Assembly: GCF_002099425.1 (NCBI RefSeq)
Contig: NW_018344068.1
Location: forward strand, 3,173,501-3,237,500
DNA length: 64,000 nt
DNA from: Phascolarctos cinereus
Lineage: Eukaryota; Chordata; Mammalia; Diprotodontia; Phascolarctidae
Direction of reading: 5' to 3'
Within the stretch, counting starts at the first letter, position 1; each line of letters opens with the position of its first letter. Below the pieces are notes generated by a model that was not told the DNA's origin, did no database searches, and worked only from the letters and a program-made list of their open reading frames with translations. A program made the translations under genes and the position numbers. This document shows, piece by piece, positions 53,140 through 63,990 of the stretch.

Positions 53140-53402
53140 ATTTTGTTGTTATTCATTCTTTCCCGACTCTTTGTGACCCCACAGACCTTATCACACTAAC
53201 ACTGTCCATGGGGTTTTCTTGGCAAGGATACTGGAATGGTTTGCCATTCCCTTCTCCAGTGGATTAAGGTAAGCAGAGGTTCAGTGATTCACCCAGGTTC
53301 ACAAAGCTAGCAAGTGTCTGAGGCTGGATTTGAACTCAAGTCTCCCTGACTCATATACATCTATAGAGACCCAGTGCTCTGTCCACTGAGCCACTTGGCC
53401 AC
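53140..53402 (-). mobile_element. tRNA SINE with RTE (BovB-like) tail
   Basis: Antisense: 'ttgttgttattcattctttc', 'ccgactctttgtgaccccac', 'ggggttttcttggcaaggat', 'actggaatggtttgccattc', then the MIR-like core and the head 'tgtccactgagccacttggc'. Longer and cleaner than the copy at 31757. Confidence 0.92.
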
Positions 53403-54099
53403 CTTTCTGGGACACGATGTTATTCTTTGACATGTTATGTTCCCAAGATTATCACATAGGTGATACAGTAACTGCTGCTTATATCTGAAAAAAATGTTTG
53501 GGTGCATGCTTATCTTCTGTAGGCTCACTGAAAGCATCACTGGTCCAGTTCCAGTAGCAGATAGGATAATACAAAGCTCCTCTTGGTACTTCATGTGGTA
53601 TCCTGGTACACAGGATTCTGGTTTCTTCTGCTAGGACTCTGTGTTTAAAAAAGGGTTTTCTTTCAGACAGCTGGAGATGATGAATATTTGGTATAATAAC
53701 CATACCAATCTATTTAAAAAGTTGTTTTTAGGCTTGTTTTTTTTTTAATCAAAATCATGTCTGGATGATTGTGGATAACATTTTAGTCTATGATAATGCT
53801 ATGAACCTAGGACAGTTTATTTGCTGAGGTTATCAAAGATATTTTGAGATCTGAATTTGCAGTGTGGAAATTTCTTGTCTGTCAGTCCCTGAAAAACAGG
53901 GAGCTTCTGCGATATAATTCTAGCTAAGTGCTAATTATTTGCAACCTGCAGTGATGTCCTGCACAGTTGCTACTGTTTCCTTGCATGATTGATATTGGTC
54001 CTCTCTGGACTCCTTACGGATAAACCTTCTGTAATCTCTGGTGGGGATGACCTGGTCCTGAATGCCATCATAAACTCTCTCATAAAGAAACCCACTTCT
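53403..54099. other. Unassigned
   Basis: Frames of 74-77 codons on the minus strand (53361-53703) carry no motif. No repeat is recognised. Confidence 0.3.
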
Positions 54100-54210
54100 A
54101 GCAGGTGAGAGAACAGGATTTGGAGTCAGAAGCCTTCAGTATCCTTAGCTTTTAGCACACTACCTGGAACATAGTAGATGCTTCATAAATGTTTATTGAT
54201 TGATTCTTGT
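54100..54210 (+). mobile_element. MIR-head scrap joined to L2 3' tail
   Basis: 'caggatttggagtcagaagc' (MIR-like) is followed at 54150 by 'ttagcacactacctggaaca' and 'cttcataaatgtttattgat', the L2 terminus. Confidence 0.7.
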
Positions 54211-54689
54211 TATCATTTTACCAGTAAACTACACATAGAATGACGGACAAGTTTTTAAAGTACCATCTCTCTCATGAGTGTTTAACTCTCATCAGTATTA
54301 CTCACGGACCTTGATTATAATGTTCCTTTGTAAATGTCTTTACTTCTTTTAGATTCTGAATCTCTTTCTGGTGTATGTACATGGCTTCTCTGCTTTAAGC
54401 TACCTTTCCATCACCTTTGAAACTACTGCCATGACTACTTCAGGTTTGGGGACTCATTCCAGTTATTGCCGCCTTTCACAGAGAACAAGTATGGAGTTGC
54501 CTGACACCTCTGGGACTTTTCCCAACAATCAGAAGGGAAGAATTTTTTTGTTTTTGTATCCTCAGCCTTACATACATGAAACACTTGTACTGAGCTGGAA
54601 GAAACCTTTTGCTGGAAGAAAGCAGATGTGGCCTTTTTGGATGCCTGTGAAAAGCCCTTTTCGTCTAATGTTCCCCTTCTCCTAGGACA
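54211..54689. other. Unassigned
   Basis: Opposed frames of about 100 codons lie at 54371-54737 on both strands. Neither has a motif. Confidence 0.3.
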
Positions 54690-54915
54690 CAGGCAGAGTA
54701 ATATAGTGGGTAGGGCTTGGGACTGAAGTAGGACCACCTAGGTTTGAGTATTTTTCTAGGTGACTACGGCTGAGTCACTGCCTCTCTGAGCCTCAGGCTC
54801 ATCCTCAAATGGGGATAGTAGTTGTTTGTTTACACTACCTAATATGAAAAATTGTTGTGACTAAAGCACTTAATAAAGCATAAAGAGCTCTAGAAACATG
54901 GGTTATCATTACTTT
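54690..54915 (+). mobile_element. MIR
   Basis: 'ggtagggcttgggactgaag', 'taggtgactacggctgagtc', 'aattgttgtgactaaagcac'. Confidence 0.75.
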
Positions 54916-55774
54916 TGTTAAGGGAGACATGCGTCATATTACCTAGCTCTCCAGCTCTGCCATCCTACTTCAGAAATACACTCCCAACAGAAGCCAGATA
55001 TAGACAGAATAAGGGTAGGTGTGAATGAAGAATATAATAATAGTTTATTTCTGAACTATTATGATCTTAAATGCCACTGATTACTGGTAAGTAATCAAGT
55101 GGTTCTCACAAATCAGTCACATTCAAGAAGCAAATTCCTGAGTTATTAAAAATTAGGACTCAAAGATATCCATAATAGCCATGACAGGCTTTGGGTCTAC
55201 TGATTTTGATAGGCATGCATCTCTCAAGGGCATAATCCTGTGAGTTTACTCCAACTCTCTCACAGGGTAGAATCTTTAGAGAAAATTCTCTGTGACTAAA
55301 TGTTGGGCATTTGCTGGCAGGTGATAAAATGTCAAAGTCACCTGTGAGGAGCAAAAAAAGGATGGCAGCCATCTTCCCCCAACTGTGTAAGCTGACAGCA
55401 GCTTGTCAGCAGCTGGTTAAAAGGCAAAGCTTCAAGGGATCACCCTTCCTCTCAATCACTACTCTGACTGAAACAAAGGCCTTTTAAACATGGTCAATGA
55501 ATCTTAAACATAAAGAGCATGTCTACAACTTTACACTATTCAAGCTTAAAACAGCACTAAGATTTTTTGGATACCTTATATTAAGAAGAATGTAATTTTC
55601 ATATTTACAGTATAACCTTCATTAAGCAATCCTAGCATGGGCCAGACAAAATTTCTTTCTTTGTAAAACAAGGGAGTTGAACCACTTTCAATTATGCTCT
55701 ATGTCTCTGATTCTAAATGCCATTATCTCCTGTCTCCAGACATTTGCATCATAAAGGCTTAGGTAAGATCCATA
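54916..55774. other. Unassigned
   Basis: About 860 bases, AT-rich, no recognised repeat. A 70-codon minus-strand frame at 55160-55372 has no motif. Confidence 0.3.
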
Positions 55775-56285
55775 GAAGGTCAGACGTTAAAGGACCTGCA
55801 GAGGTCACTGAACCCAGCCCATGCCTAAGCAGGAAACTCCTCTACACCACTCGCAAAATGTCAAGCAGCCTCTGCCTAAAGATTTCTAATGATGAGGAAC
55901 TCATTACCTCTCCAGGCAGCCTATTCCACTTTTGGATAGATCTAATAGTTAGGAAGGCTTGAAATCTGTCACCCTAACTTCCACCAACTCCTCCGAGTTC
56001 TGCCCTCTGGGCTTTGTAAATCAGGACTAATCGCTTTCACATGACAGTCCTTCCAACATTTGAAGACAGCTATCATATCACCCCCTACATCTTCTCACCC
56101 CCAGACTACACACCCACAATTTCTTCCACCAATCATCCTGTGGCACGTGCTAGTTACCTTTCTCTGGATATGGTCCAGTCTGTCCTTCCTAAAATATGGA
56201 ACCCAGACAGAACACAATCTTCCAAATCTGCTCTGGGTTGGGCACCAGAAGCAGCTGACAGAAGGCAAGAGAGCCAGAACATTGG
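55775..56285 (-). mobile_element. L3 (CR1) LINE, 3' portion
   Basis: 'ggacctgcagaggtcactga', 'aagcagcctctgcctaaaga', 'ctccaggcagcctattccac', 'gagttctgccctctgggctt', 'tagttacctttctctggata'. Same order as the copy at 32906. Confidence 0.88.
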
Positions 56286-57024
56286 CAATATAGTATAGAT
56301 AAGACTCTCGTTCAGAGAACAATCTGTACCAGAAAAAGCAGTTTTCTTATGTGATATGGATTCTTTTTTTTTTTTAAGCAGCTCCTGACCTTCTGACCCC
56401 AGGGAGAATCAGTGATCTCGGAATGAGTGGCTTCATCTAGACCTACTGTCTCTCTTCTTTCAAACTGTGTGAAAAGCTGGCTACAGGCACAATCTTTGCT
56501 GCCTGCTAGGAGAGGGATAAGCATACCTAATGCAGATTAAATGAAATTCCATTGAGGGATAAATAAAAAACCATGGCCCAAGGGAACCTGTTATGTCACT
56601 GCAGAAGAATCTCAAAAACAACTGACAGAAAATACCACTAGCAAAACACCAGGGAGAAAAGCAGAGCTTAGACTCATAGAAACTTTTGAACTCTTACTAC
56701 ATTACTGAAGGATGTCTTATGCCTGTGGTTTAGGTCACTAGCCTTTTGTGCCTCTAGTGAGTGGCCTGCATTCAGAAAACATTACCTACTGGCTATCACT
56801 AGGAAAAATGAAGTGATATTTCAGGGAGAGCAAATACTTAGTCTAAAATTGGGCTCAAGGGGAGACGACCATTTATTTGGTTCTACCAATCAAATATAGT
56901 TTTCAGAACTGATACCTGACAGCCGCAGGTCACAGTTTTCTTACATAGCACTGTATATAACAACATTTTACTCATTCTAAGCAGGATAGCCATTTCCTCC
57001 CATCCCTGCCACTGACAGACATCA
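56286..57024. other. Unassigned stretch between two L3 copies
   Basis: No repeat is recognised. Since 57025 restarts at the L3 3' terminus, the two L3s are separate insertions rather than one split copy. Confidence 0.35.
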
Positions 57025-57639
57025 ATTTCACAGAATCTCAGAACTGCAAGATTCCCATAGGCCATTTAATTTAATTCTTGCCCTTCCACCTCTCCAAGTG
57101 GCTAACCAGCTTCTAACTGAAGACCTTCCCATACACAGCCCTTTAAATATCTGAACACACTGATCAAGTTCTCCCCAAGTCTTCTCTTCTCCAAAGGCAA
57201 CATTCCCAGTTTCTTTAATGGATTCTTGCATGGCAAGAATTTCAGAGTCCCTCACAATCAATGCTGGTAATCTTTCCTTAGAAGTCAATGTCATTGCTTC
57301 AGTGAAGTACTCAGAACTAAATATAGTAATATTTAAGAGATGGTCTGACCAGGACAGACTGTTGCAGCAGAAATATCAATCACCTCTCTCATTCTGCCTT
57401 CTGCCTTTAGCAATATTGCCTAAGCCTTTATGATTTCTAGTGCCACATCAGATTTTTTTGGTTCATGAATTGTACTCTAGCCATACTTTCTCCATTCTGT
57501 ACTTGTACAACTGGTTTTTTAAACCAAAGTGCAGGACTATGCATTTATCTCTATTGTATTTCAGGCCCACTGTTCTGGCCTTTTGGGCAAGGGTCTTCTC
57601 TGGATTCTGATTCTGCCATCTAATTCTTCTCCAGAAGAT
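57025..57639 (-). mobile_element. L3 (CR1) LINE, 3' portion
   Basis: 'ttcacagaatctcagaactg', 'aagtggctaaccagcttcta', 'ttctccaaaggcaacattcc', 'tggtctgaccaggacagact', 'ctctattgtatttcaggccc'. Confidence 0.88.
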
Positions 57640-58235
57640 TATGCTCACTATTATCTCTGCTCTCTCTGTCTCCTTCCCTACTGCCTACAAACTTGCCCAA
57701 ATCTCACTCATCCTTAAAAACAAACAAAAAACCCAAACATCCTTTGCTTATATTAGGCCTATATCTCTCCTCTCTTCTTAGCTAAACTGGTGAAAAAGAG
57801 GCACTATATTCAATACCTATCATTACTCTCCCCTACTTCTAAATTCTCTGCCGTCTGGTTTCTGGTACCATCATTCAAATGAAGCTGCTTTTCCCAAATT
57901 ACCAATGAATCTGTAGCTGCCAAATGGAATTGCCTTCTTCTTACTGTTCATTTTTCCTCACCCTTTTCTCCTGGATAGCCTGTCCTCTCATGTGTGTGTG
58001 AGACAGAGAGAAGAGACATACTATTCTTTCGTGGTTCTCCTTCTCCTGTCTGACCACTCCTCTTATTCTCTTTCCTCTAAACCTCTATCCATACTCACTA
58101 ACTATGGCTGCCTCCAAGACTCTGTCTCAGGCCCTTTTTTCTTTTCTCTCTGTACCTTCTTCCTTGGTGATCTGATCAGTTCCCATGGGTTCAATTGCTA
58201 TTTCGATGCAGATTATTCCTATATTTATAAATGAA
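57640..58235 (+). mobile_element. L2 LINE, RT segment with the YADD-box region
   Basis: Plus strand reads LGDLISSHGFNCYFDADYSYIYK (about 58163-58232). It corresponds to L2 '..DLISSHGF.YHMYADDTQIY', where YADD is the catalytic motif; here it is FDAD. The upstream 'AYKLAQISLIL'-like start matches the region before the first catalytic block. Frames are broken. Confidence 0.85.
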
Positions 58236-58368
58236 TGAGTGAAAAGAACATTTATTGAGCACTCACTATGTGCAAAACATTATTTTTAGACTGGGAGATA
58301 AAAACAGAAAAGTAAGATAGTCCCTGTGCTCAGAGGACTCACATTCTAATGGGGGAGACCACAAATAT
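58236..58368 (-). mobile_element. L2 3' end, inverted relative to the preceding L2
   Basis: 'aagaacatttattgagcact', 'tgggagataaaaacagaaaa', 'ggactcacattctaatgggg'. It abuts the sense L2 directly. Confidence 0.85.
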
Positions 58369-58619
58369 TGAAATTTCAGCTACAAGTCAGATGGAAAGGT
58401 CTTCAGGGTTCAGTGGTAAAGTAGATGATAATGATGTCTTTTCTTTAATGTCATTTCCACTCATAAAAATCACATCAGGTTCGGATGTTGAACCATTTGT
58501 TGATGCTAAGGACTTTGTTGGTGAGAACTTTCTTTTCTGGGTCTTCTACAGCGGTGGTTATAATACCAGCAGAAGCAATTGCCAGGCTGATCTTTCCCCT
58601 TCCTCGACATCCCCATCCC
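58369..58619. other. Unassigned
   Basis: A 98-codon frame (58349-58645) runs from the L2 tail into this stretch. It has no motif and is not called. 'ggtcttctacag|cggtgg' resembles an acceptor site, but no exon follows. Confidence 0.3.
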
Positions 58620-58835
58620 CTGCTGCTAGAGTTTTCCCCTCTTAGCTTACTTTTCATTTACTCTCCATATATCATATATTTATCAATGTATTTACTTGCT
58701 GTCTTCCAAATTAGAATGGGAGTTCCTTGAGGGCAGGGACTGTTTTTGGCCTTTCTTTATGTCACCAGCACTTAGTACACTGCCTGGCATCTATTGCTTA
58801 ATAGAGTTAACTGCTGATTCACTGATTGATCCAAA
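58620..58835 (+). mobile_element. L2 3' UTR to terminus
   Basis: 'atgggagttccttgagggca', 'ccagcacttagtacactgcc', 'tgattcactgattgatcc' with the short terminal repeat. Confidence 0.88.
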
Positions 58836-58929
58836 ACTAAACAACCTTGATATTTCATTCATATGTTAATACAAAGTTATATGCCTTTTATTTGAATGCA
58901 TTCAATGACAGGCAAATACACTCAACAGG

Positions 58930-59135
58930 AACTAAGAGGAATAGTAGGTAGAAACCCGGCCTTTGAGGAAGGAAGACATGGGCTTAGGTTCTGCTTCTGA
59001 CCCAAACTGGCTCGTCCAAGTAACTTAACGTCTCAGTGATTCAGGCAACTTTTTATGCCGATAAATTGTTGATCTGTATTGGTACAAGGAGTTTCCCTAC
59101 CGGGAGTTCTCTATATCCGTAAAAATCACAGTTCC
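58930..59135 (+). mobile_element. MAR1-like CORE-SINE
   Basis: 'aacccggcctttgaggaagg', 'ctcgtccaagtaacttaacg', then the MAR1 body 'gttgatctgtattggtacaa', 'ggagtttccctaccgggagt', 'aaaatcacagttcc'. Confidence 0.78.
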
Positions 59136-59209
59136 AGATACTCCCCTTTCCCCATTGCATGCCAAAAATAAATACCTACATACATACATACAAAAATAAA
59201 ACATGGTAT

Positions 59210-59340
59210 CCACCACTGGATATAATATTACAGATTTGGTCTGATCAGGGCAAAGTATAGTGGGACTGTCCTGGACTTAGAATTCTACTGATGCAATTCA
59301 ATAGAGTAAATATTTATTAACTGCCTCCTACATGTGCAAG
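59210..59340 (-). mobile_element. L3 scrap joined to L2 3'-end scrap
   Basis: 'agatttggtctgatcagggc' and 'aaagtatagtgggactgtcc' are L3; 'gtaaatatttattaactgcc' and 'tcctacatgtgcaag' are the antisense L2 terminus. Confidence 0.6.
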
Positions 59341-60009
59341 CAATCTAAAATCACCTTATGAATGTTTCAGAATGGCTAGAACTTTGACAAAACAGAATTT
59401 CAAATGGAAATTTCAGCTACTTTTATTGTTCTGAGAAAATACAGCCTGGGGTATTAAAAATAGGTAAGGGATGAATAGGCCTTCAAAACAATAATATTTC
59501 ATTGCTATAAAATAATTCTTGACTAATTCTACTGTAACAATCACTGTAGTACATACAGTGATGGAAACTCAAAAGTGATAATCACATTCAACACTGCTTC
59601 ATAGTACCCTCTGTCATATATGACATCTCTTCCCACTTTTAGCTAATATGATATTTTAATTAACAAGGGGAAACCCTTACGAGAGGCTTTCTCTGAATTA
59701 GACTAGTAGGTTGATAACACCAAGTTTAGCAGTTGGGGTGGCCAGAGAATTGTTGCTTCCCTTACTTTATGGTTCTGCTGAGCCAATAGGATGGGCAGCT
59801 GAAGGATAAACGCTAGAGAGTGTTCTTAAAGGTTCTGTTGTTAAGTCACTGTACACATACACATACACACATGTATAACCTTTGCAGGTAGGTGATCCAC
59901 ATGTTGAGGTGACACCAACCTGCCTATGTTTTGGGCCACTTACAGAGGCCTCAGTTATAGTGGCAGGAGCTCATCTTGACCCATAGTTCGATAGTTCCTG
60001 TCAAAGAAC
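59341..60009. other. Unassigned
   Basis: AT-rich with a short ACATAC run near 59855-59870. No repeat is recognised. Confidence 0.3.
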
Positions 60010-60140
60010 AACTTTTGTGGTAAAAAGGAGCAAATTACATGTGGAAATTTGTTTTGCATGACTTTAAATAGGGAAAAGGGCAGAATTTGGAACTGAAAAT
60101 ATAACAAAGGTGAACAATTTTTTTTTAAAAAAAGTAGGTA
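60010..60140 (+). mobile_element. L1-type 3' UTR scrap
   Basis: 'catgtggaaatttgttttgc', 'atgactttaaatagggaaaa', 'cagaatttggaactgaaaat' and an A/T-rich end resemble the marsupial L1 3' terminus. Confidence 0.5.
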
Positions 60141-60279
60141 CAGAGAAGTATTTAGAATACACTTTTGTTTGGCTTATACATCTTCACCCAAATACGGATG
60201 GAGATAGTTGAAACAAGTTTTAAGACATTATCTATTAGTAAGGGCTGTAGAACTGCATGTCAAGTGATTAAATTAATTG

Positions 60280-60490
60280 AACAAATATTTACCAAATTTG
60301 AATTGAACTAACATTTACTTATAATGTGCAAGGCAATGTAAAAAGAGAAAAAGAGACAAAGATAAGAAACTAAAAATATATGAAATCCATATGGAAAATT
60401 AGAAAAAATTCCAGAAATAAAAATGTGATACAAGGTAGAATGTGATGAAGGTAAAGGAGAGATCTACGTAAAGCTCCATAAGAAAGTTTG
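60280..60490 (-). mobile_element. L2 3' region, decayed
   Basis: 'ttgaactaacatttacttat', 'aatgtgcaaggcaatgtaaa', 'atacaaggtagaatgtgatg'. Confidence 0.6.
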
Positions 60491-60557
60491 AGGTGAGATC
60501 ACTAGACAAACAAGCACTATACGTTAATCATATTATATTACATATTTAATATTGTAT

Positions 60558-60558
60558 A

Positions 60559-60594
<36 letters not shown>
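60558..60594. repeat. (CA)n microsatellite
   Basis: About 17 CA units with one TA interruption. Confidence 0.95.
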
Positions 60595-60598
<4 letters not shown>

Positions 60599-60629
60599 AT
60601 TCTAGTAGCCTTTTGGGGGAATTCCTTTC

Positions 60630-61012
60630 ATATTACTGACTCATTTATCTTTAGTCAACTAAAACTCCCAAGCCTTTTACACAAGAACTTCTGTCTAGTC
60701 TTATCTTCCTTATGCTGTAATTGTACAGTTGATTTTTTGAACCTAAATATAGAACTTTGGATCTATCCCTATTACATATGTATTAGATTTGGCTCATTGT
60801 TCTAGCCTGATGAGATCTTTCTGGACCCTATTTCTGTCTAATACACTAGCCATCTCTACCAACTTTGTCATTCTAGGCATAGAATCAATATCTTTAGTCA
60901 AGTCACTTGGAGAGCCAAGGACAGAGCCCTGGGATACTCCTTTAAAAAGCTGATGTCAATCCATCAACCTCTTCTTTGGGTATGAAGATTCAGAGTTCCA
61001 AATTCATTGTTG
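60630..61012 (-). mobile_element. L3 (CR1) LINE, internal 3' portion
   Basis: 'tgctgtaattgtacagttga', 'gatttggctcattgttctag', 'cctgatgagatctttctgga', 'gagccctgggatactccttt'. Covers a part of L3 further 5' than most copies here. Confidence 0.82.
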
Positions 61013-61334
61013 GAAAAACCTTTCATGTTTTAGTAAAAATGTTTATTTGAAAATTTATTCTTTTCATTTTTTTGTGACATGTTGTTATAGCCTCAGTGGT
61101 CAGGTCATTTTCTTGGAAGGGCTCACACAATTAAGATACTGACTTTAAATGTCAAATTTGGCTCAGTCAAGTGACACCCTTAGAGGGCTTAGTCATTAAC
61201 TCCACATGCACAGTGATATAACATGTCATCTAAAAAAATCCCCTGAATTACAGTGTTAAGACAGATGGTCCACAATGTGAGCAGAAATGTCCTCATCCAT
61301 CTGTTGATCCTGCCTATGAAATTTAAAATTCTGA
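61013..61334. other. Unassigned
   Basis: No recognised repeat or gene. Confidence 0.3.
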
Positions 61335-61585
61335 ATGTCAGATAATGATTATAGCTTACATTTCTATCAAACTCTAAGACTGACAAAGAGCTTTCACACA
61401 CATGTATTCTAATTCTCACAATCACCATGATTGGTAGAGAGTGCAAATACCATTATTCTTGCACTACAGGTGAGGAAACTGATACTTTTAGAGATTAAGT
61501 GACTTGCCCAAGGTTACAGTAGCAGAAGTGGGAATCAAACCTGGACCCTCTGACTCTAATGTATTTCCCCTTATAACACGGTGAA
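61335..61585 (-). mobile_element. MIR
   Basis: 'ttatagcttacatttctatc', 'cactacaggtgaggaaactg', 'attaagtgacttgcccaagg', 'gggaatcaaacctggaccct'. Followed at 61593-61625 by an L2 terminal scrap, 'cattcagcaaacatttaata'. Confidence 0.85.
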
Positions 61586-61625
61586 GTGAGACATTCATTC
61601 AGCAAACATTTAATAAGTTTGAGAA

Positions 61626-61924
61626 CTATGTTTTCAGTATCCCACAAGTTTATGACATGTCTTTAGATGAGGCAGGGTTAGTGGGGGATCTTATTATAGC
61701 ATTTACTTAGGCTCATTGTCAGTCAGGGGCAAAGTATGTTAATGTTCAAGTCCCTATATTAAGTTTACCTCAAGACAGAAAAGTTTTTCTGCATACAAAT
61801 CCCATGAAACAGGCCAACCAAACTAGACTCTATATCTCCCAAAGCAAGCGCACATACAGTTTGCTCAGATTTCATGGTGTGGGTCACATGCAAATGCATT
61901 CTTGAATCTTTAGTTCTCCTTACT
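61626..61924. other. Unassigned
   Basis: No recognised repeat or gene. Confidence 0.3.
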
Positions 61925-62023
61925 GCCATGGGGCAAAAAGCACTAAACTAAATTGGAAGATGTGGGTTCAAACCCTGGCTTTGGAATTTACTAATAACCA
62001 TGGGCAAGTCATTTAACAACTCT
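61925..62023 (+). mobile_element. MIR, left piece
   Basis: 'gcaaaaagcactaaactaaa', 'gtgggttcaaaccctggctt', 'catgggcaagtcatttaaca'. Broken by the 7SL insertion; resumes at 62331. Confidence 0.8.
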
Positions 62024-62329
62024 GCTTCTTCCTCTTTTCCTCCCACCCAGGCTATAAGTTCAGTGGCCATTCATAGGCTCCATCTCACTGTGATGTCAAG
62101 GAAGCTTGATAGATTCATCCCTTTCTAGGCTCTTGGTAGGATACCTCCCCACCCTCACTACCCCCCCCCGGTCCCATTCATAAGGCTCACCACATTGGTG
62201 TGGGACTCAGTATGGACACCTAGTTGGCTTTAGTCCCAGTATAGCTCAGAACTCCTAAGTTCAAGTGACCCATGAGCCTCAGTCTGCCCAGCAGCAGAGA
62301 TTATCAGCATGTGCTACCATGCCATTCCT
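62024..62329 (-). pseudogene. RN7SL pseudogene: 7SL (SRP) RNA retropseudogene
   Basis: The plus strand is the reverse complement of nearly all of 7SL RNA. The 5' end reads 'gctaccatgccattc' at 62313-62327 (7SL: gccaccgcgcccggc). Then 'agctcagaactcctaagttc', the S-domain 'ggtgtgggactcagtatgga', and the 3' Alu-domain part 'acccaggctataagttcagt' at 62044. A T-rich run (62024-62043) is the antisense poly(A). Flanks agtcatttaacaactc and agacacttaactgctc (about 62007 and 62330) are a decayed duplication. The divergence (roughly a quarter by eye) and interior changes rule out a working SRP RNA gene. Confidence 0.88.
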
Positions 62330-62330
62330 A

Positions 62331-62485
62331 GACACTTAACTGCTCAGAACTTAGTTTTCAAATCTGTGAAATGGAGAATAATCATTCTTATATTAACTAC
62401 TTCTTAGGATTTTTATGAGGAAAGCCTTTGTAAAGTTTAAAATACTCTATGAATGGGAGCTATTGCTATTATTACTGTTACTTAA
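62331..62485 (+). mobile_element. MIR, right piece
   Basis: 'acttagttttcaaatctgtg', 'aaatggagaataatcattct', 'tttgtaaagtttaaaatact', 'attgctattattac' complete the MIR started at 61925. Confidence 0.82.
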
Positions 62486-62904
62486 CAATATTCTGCTCAC
62501 ATGGCCAAAAAAGGTGGTATATTGGGTAAAAGCACAACTAGGTAAGCAATGGACAGACATCAACATGACAGTCCTTTATTACTATTAAAAAAAAACTACC
62601 TTAGGTTAAGTTAATTCTATTACAGTATAAAAGTACAGGAATTAAAAGGGAATAAAAACAGTGACATTGCAACATAGCACTCCCTGGGCACATATAACAA
62701 AAAATATGGGAGGGCTAATCCAACCTAAACTTATTCCTAGCTTGTAAAATTAGACCACCTGGACATCATTTTCCATGACAAATTTTCAAACCATAATTGA
62801 ACCTCCTGTATATTAATACAGAAGGTATGAAGTGTATATTAATACACTTCAACAAGGGGACAAAGTAGAGATGCCAGAATTTAGAGAAAATGTGTTCCAC
62901 CACA
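62486..62904. other. Unassigned AT-rich stretch
   Basis: A short direct repeat 'gtatattaataca' occurs at 62808 and 62834. No gene is seen. Confidence 0.35.
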
Positions 62905-63117
62905 TAGTCTACTATAATAGAAATGTTAGCTATTATTATCATCATATTATCTTTGCACTGGAAGATCATAGAATCATGGAATTTCAAAGCTCTTTACTTC
63001 TAATTTTACTAATGAGGAAAGAGAAGCCAAGTCACACAGGTAATAGGTAGCAGACAGAGGATTTGAACTCGGACTCTGTGACTCAAAATCCAGTTCTACT
63101 ACTCCATGCTGCCTCCC
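62905..63117 (-). mobile_element. MIR scrap joined to MIR3
   Basis: 'atagaaatgttagctattat' at 62918 is a MIR tail. From 62960, 'gatcatagaatcatggaatt', 'tactaatgaggaaagagaag', 'ggatttgaactcggactctg' form an antisense MIR3. Confidence 0.8.
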
Positions 63118-63411
63118 AAGTTTAAGGTGATGGCAGGTCTGGATAAAGGGAGAGAATTTGGATTTAGGGCCTAGTGCTTCCCGCCCATGCCTTCTCTTAC
63201 CTTCTACCCTGGCCATCTTCTTGTCATCCGTCTTGCCTGATCTTACACGTTCCCAGCCACTGAATCACCAAAAACCTTGCCCTAGGAATGGTGGTGGTGG
63301 TGTCATTATCATATCTGGAACTATTACCTTCAAGCCCATACTGTCTTGATAGTATGTCACATGGTTCACTATATATCTGCTCAGCCACCTTCTCGGGAAA
63401 TGGAAAGGAAT
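63118..63411. other. Unassigned
   Basis: No recognised repeat or gene. Confidence 0.3.
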
Positions 63412-63672
63412 AAGGGAATAAGCATTTATTATGTGCTTATTATGTGTCAGGCACTGAGCTAAGCTTTTCTTCTTAAACAAATATTATCTCATTTGATTCT
63501 CACAACAAACCTGGGAGGTAGGTGCTTTTATTATCCCCATTTTATAATGGAGGAAACTGAGGCAGAAAGAGGTTAATTGACTTGTACACAGTCTCACAAC
63601 TAGTAAATGTGTGAAGCTGGATGTGAATCCAGGTCTTCCTGACTCCAGGGCCCAGTGTTCTATCCCTTGCAC
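63412..63672 (-). mobile_element. MIR, full length
   Basis: 'aataagcatttattatgtgc', 'gtgtcaggcactgagctaag', 'tttgattctcacaacaaacc', 'ttattatccccattttataa', 'ggaggaaactgaggcagaaa', 'tccaggtcttcctgactcca'. Best-kept MIR of the window. Confidence 0.93.
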
Positions 63673-63879
63673 TTGTGGTCATGCACTTCTCCAAACTTCT
63701 TTTGGTATACCCCCCCCCCACTCTTTTTCTAGTTTTGGAACTATAACCAAACCAATACTGTCATTGCTACTAGAAAGGACATATCAATTAGCTTTCCTAT
63801 GGCTCTATTACCATACCTGTGGCTTCCCAAATCCAAACATCCCTTCCTTGTTTGCCCCTTTTGGATAAGTTTTGTTTTC
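63673..63879. other. Unassigned; C-run at 63709
   Basis: Contains a run of about 10 C. Otherwise nothing is recognised. Confidence 0.35.
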
Positions 63880-63990
63880 CCCAGTAGAATATAAGTACCT
63901 TGAGGGCAGGGACTATCTTGCTTTTGTATTTGTATCCTAAGACGCTGCCACATAATACATGCTTAATAAATGCTTTTTCATCCATTCTTT
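63880..63990 (+). mobile_element. L2 3' tail
   Basis: 'aagtaccttgagggcaggga', 'tttgtatttgtatcctaaga', 'tgcttaataaatgctttttc'. Confidence 0.9.

Noticed and set aside
62040-62329. Functional SRP RNA gene
   Set aside because: Heavy divergence, an antisense poly(A), a degraded target duplication and insertion in a MIR mark it as a retropseudogene. 7SL genes rely on upstream and internal promoter elements not seen here.
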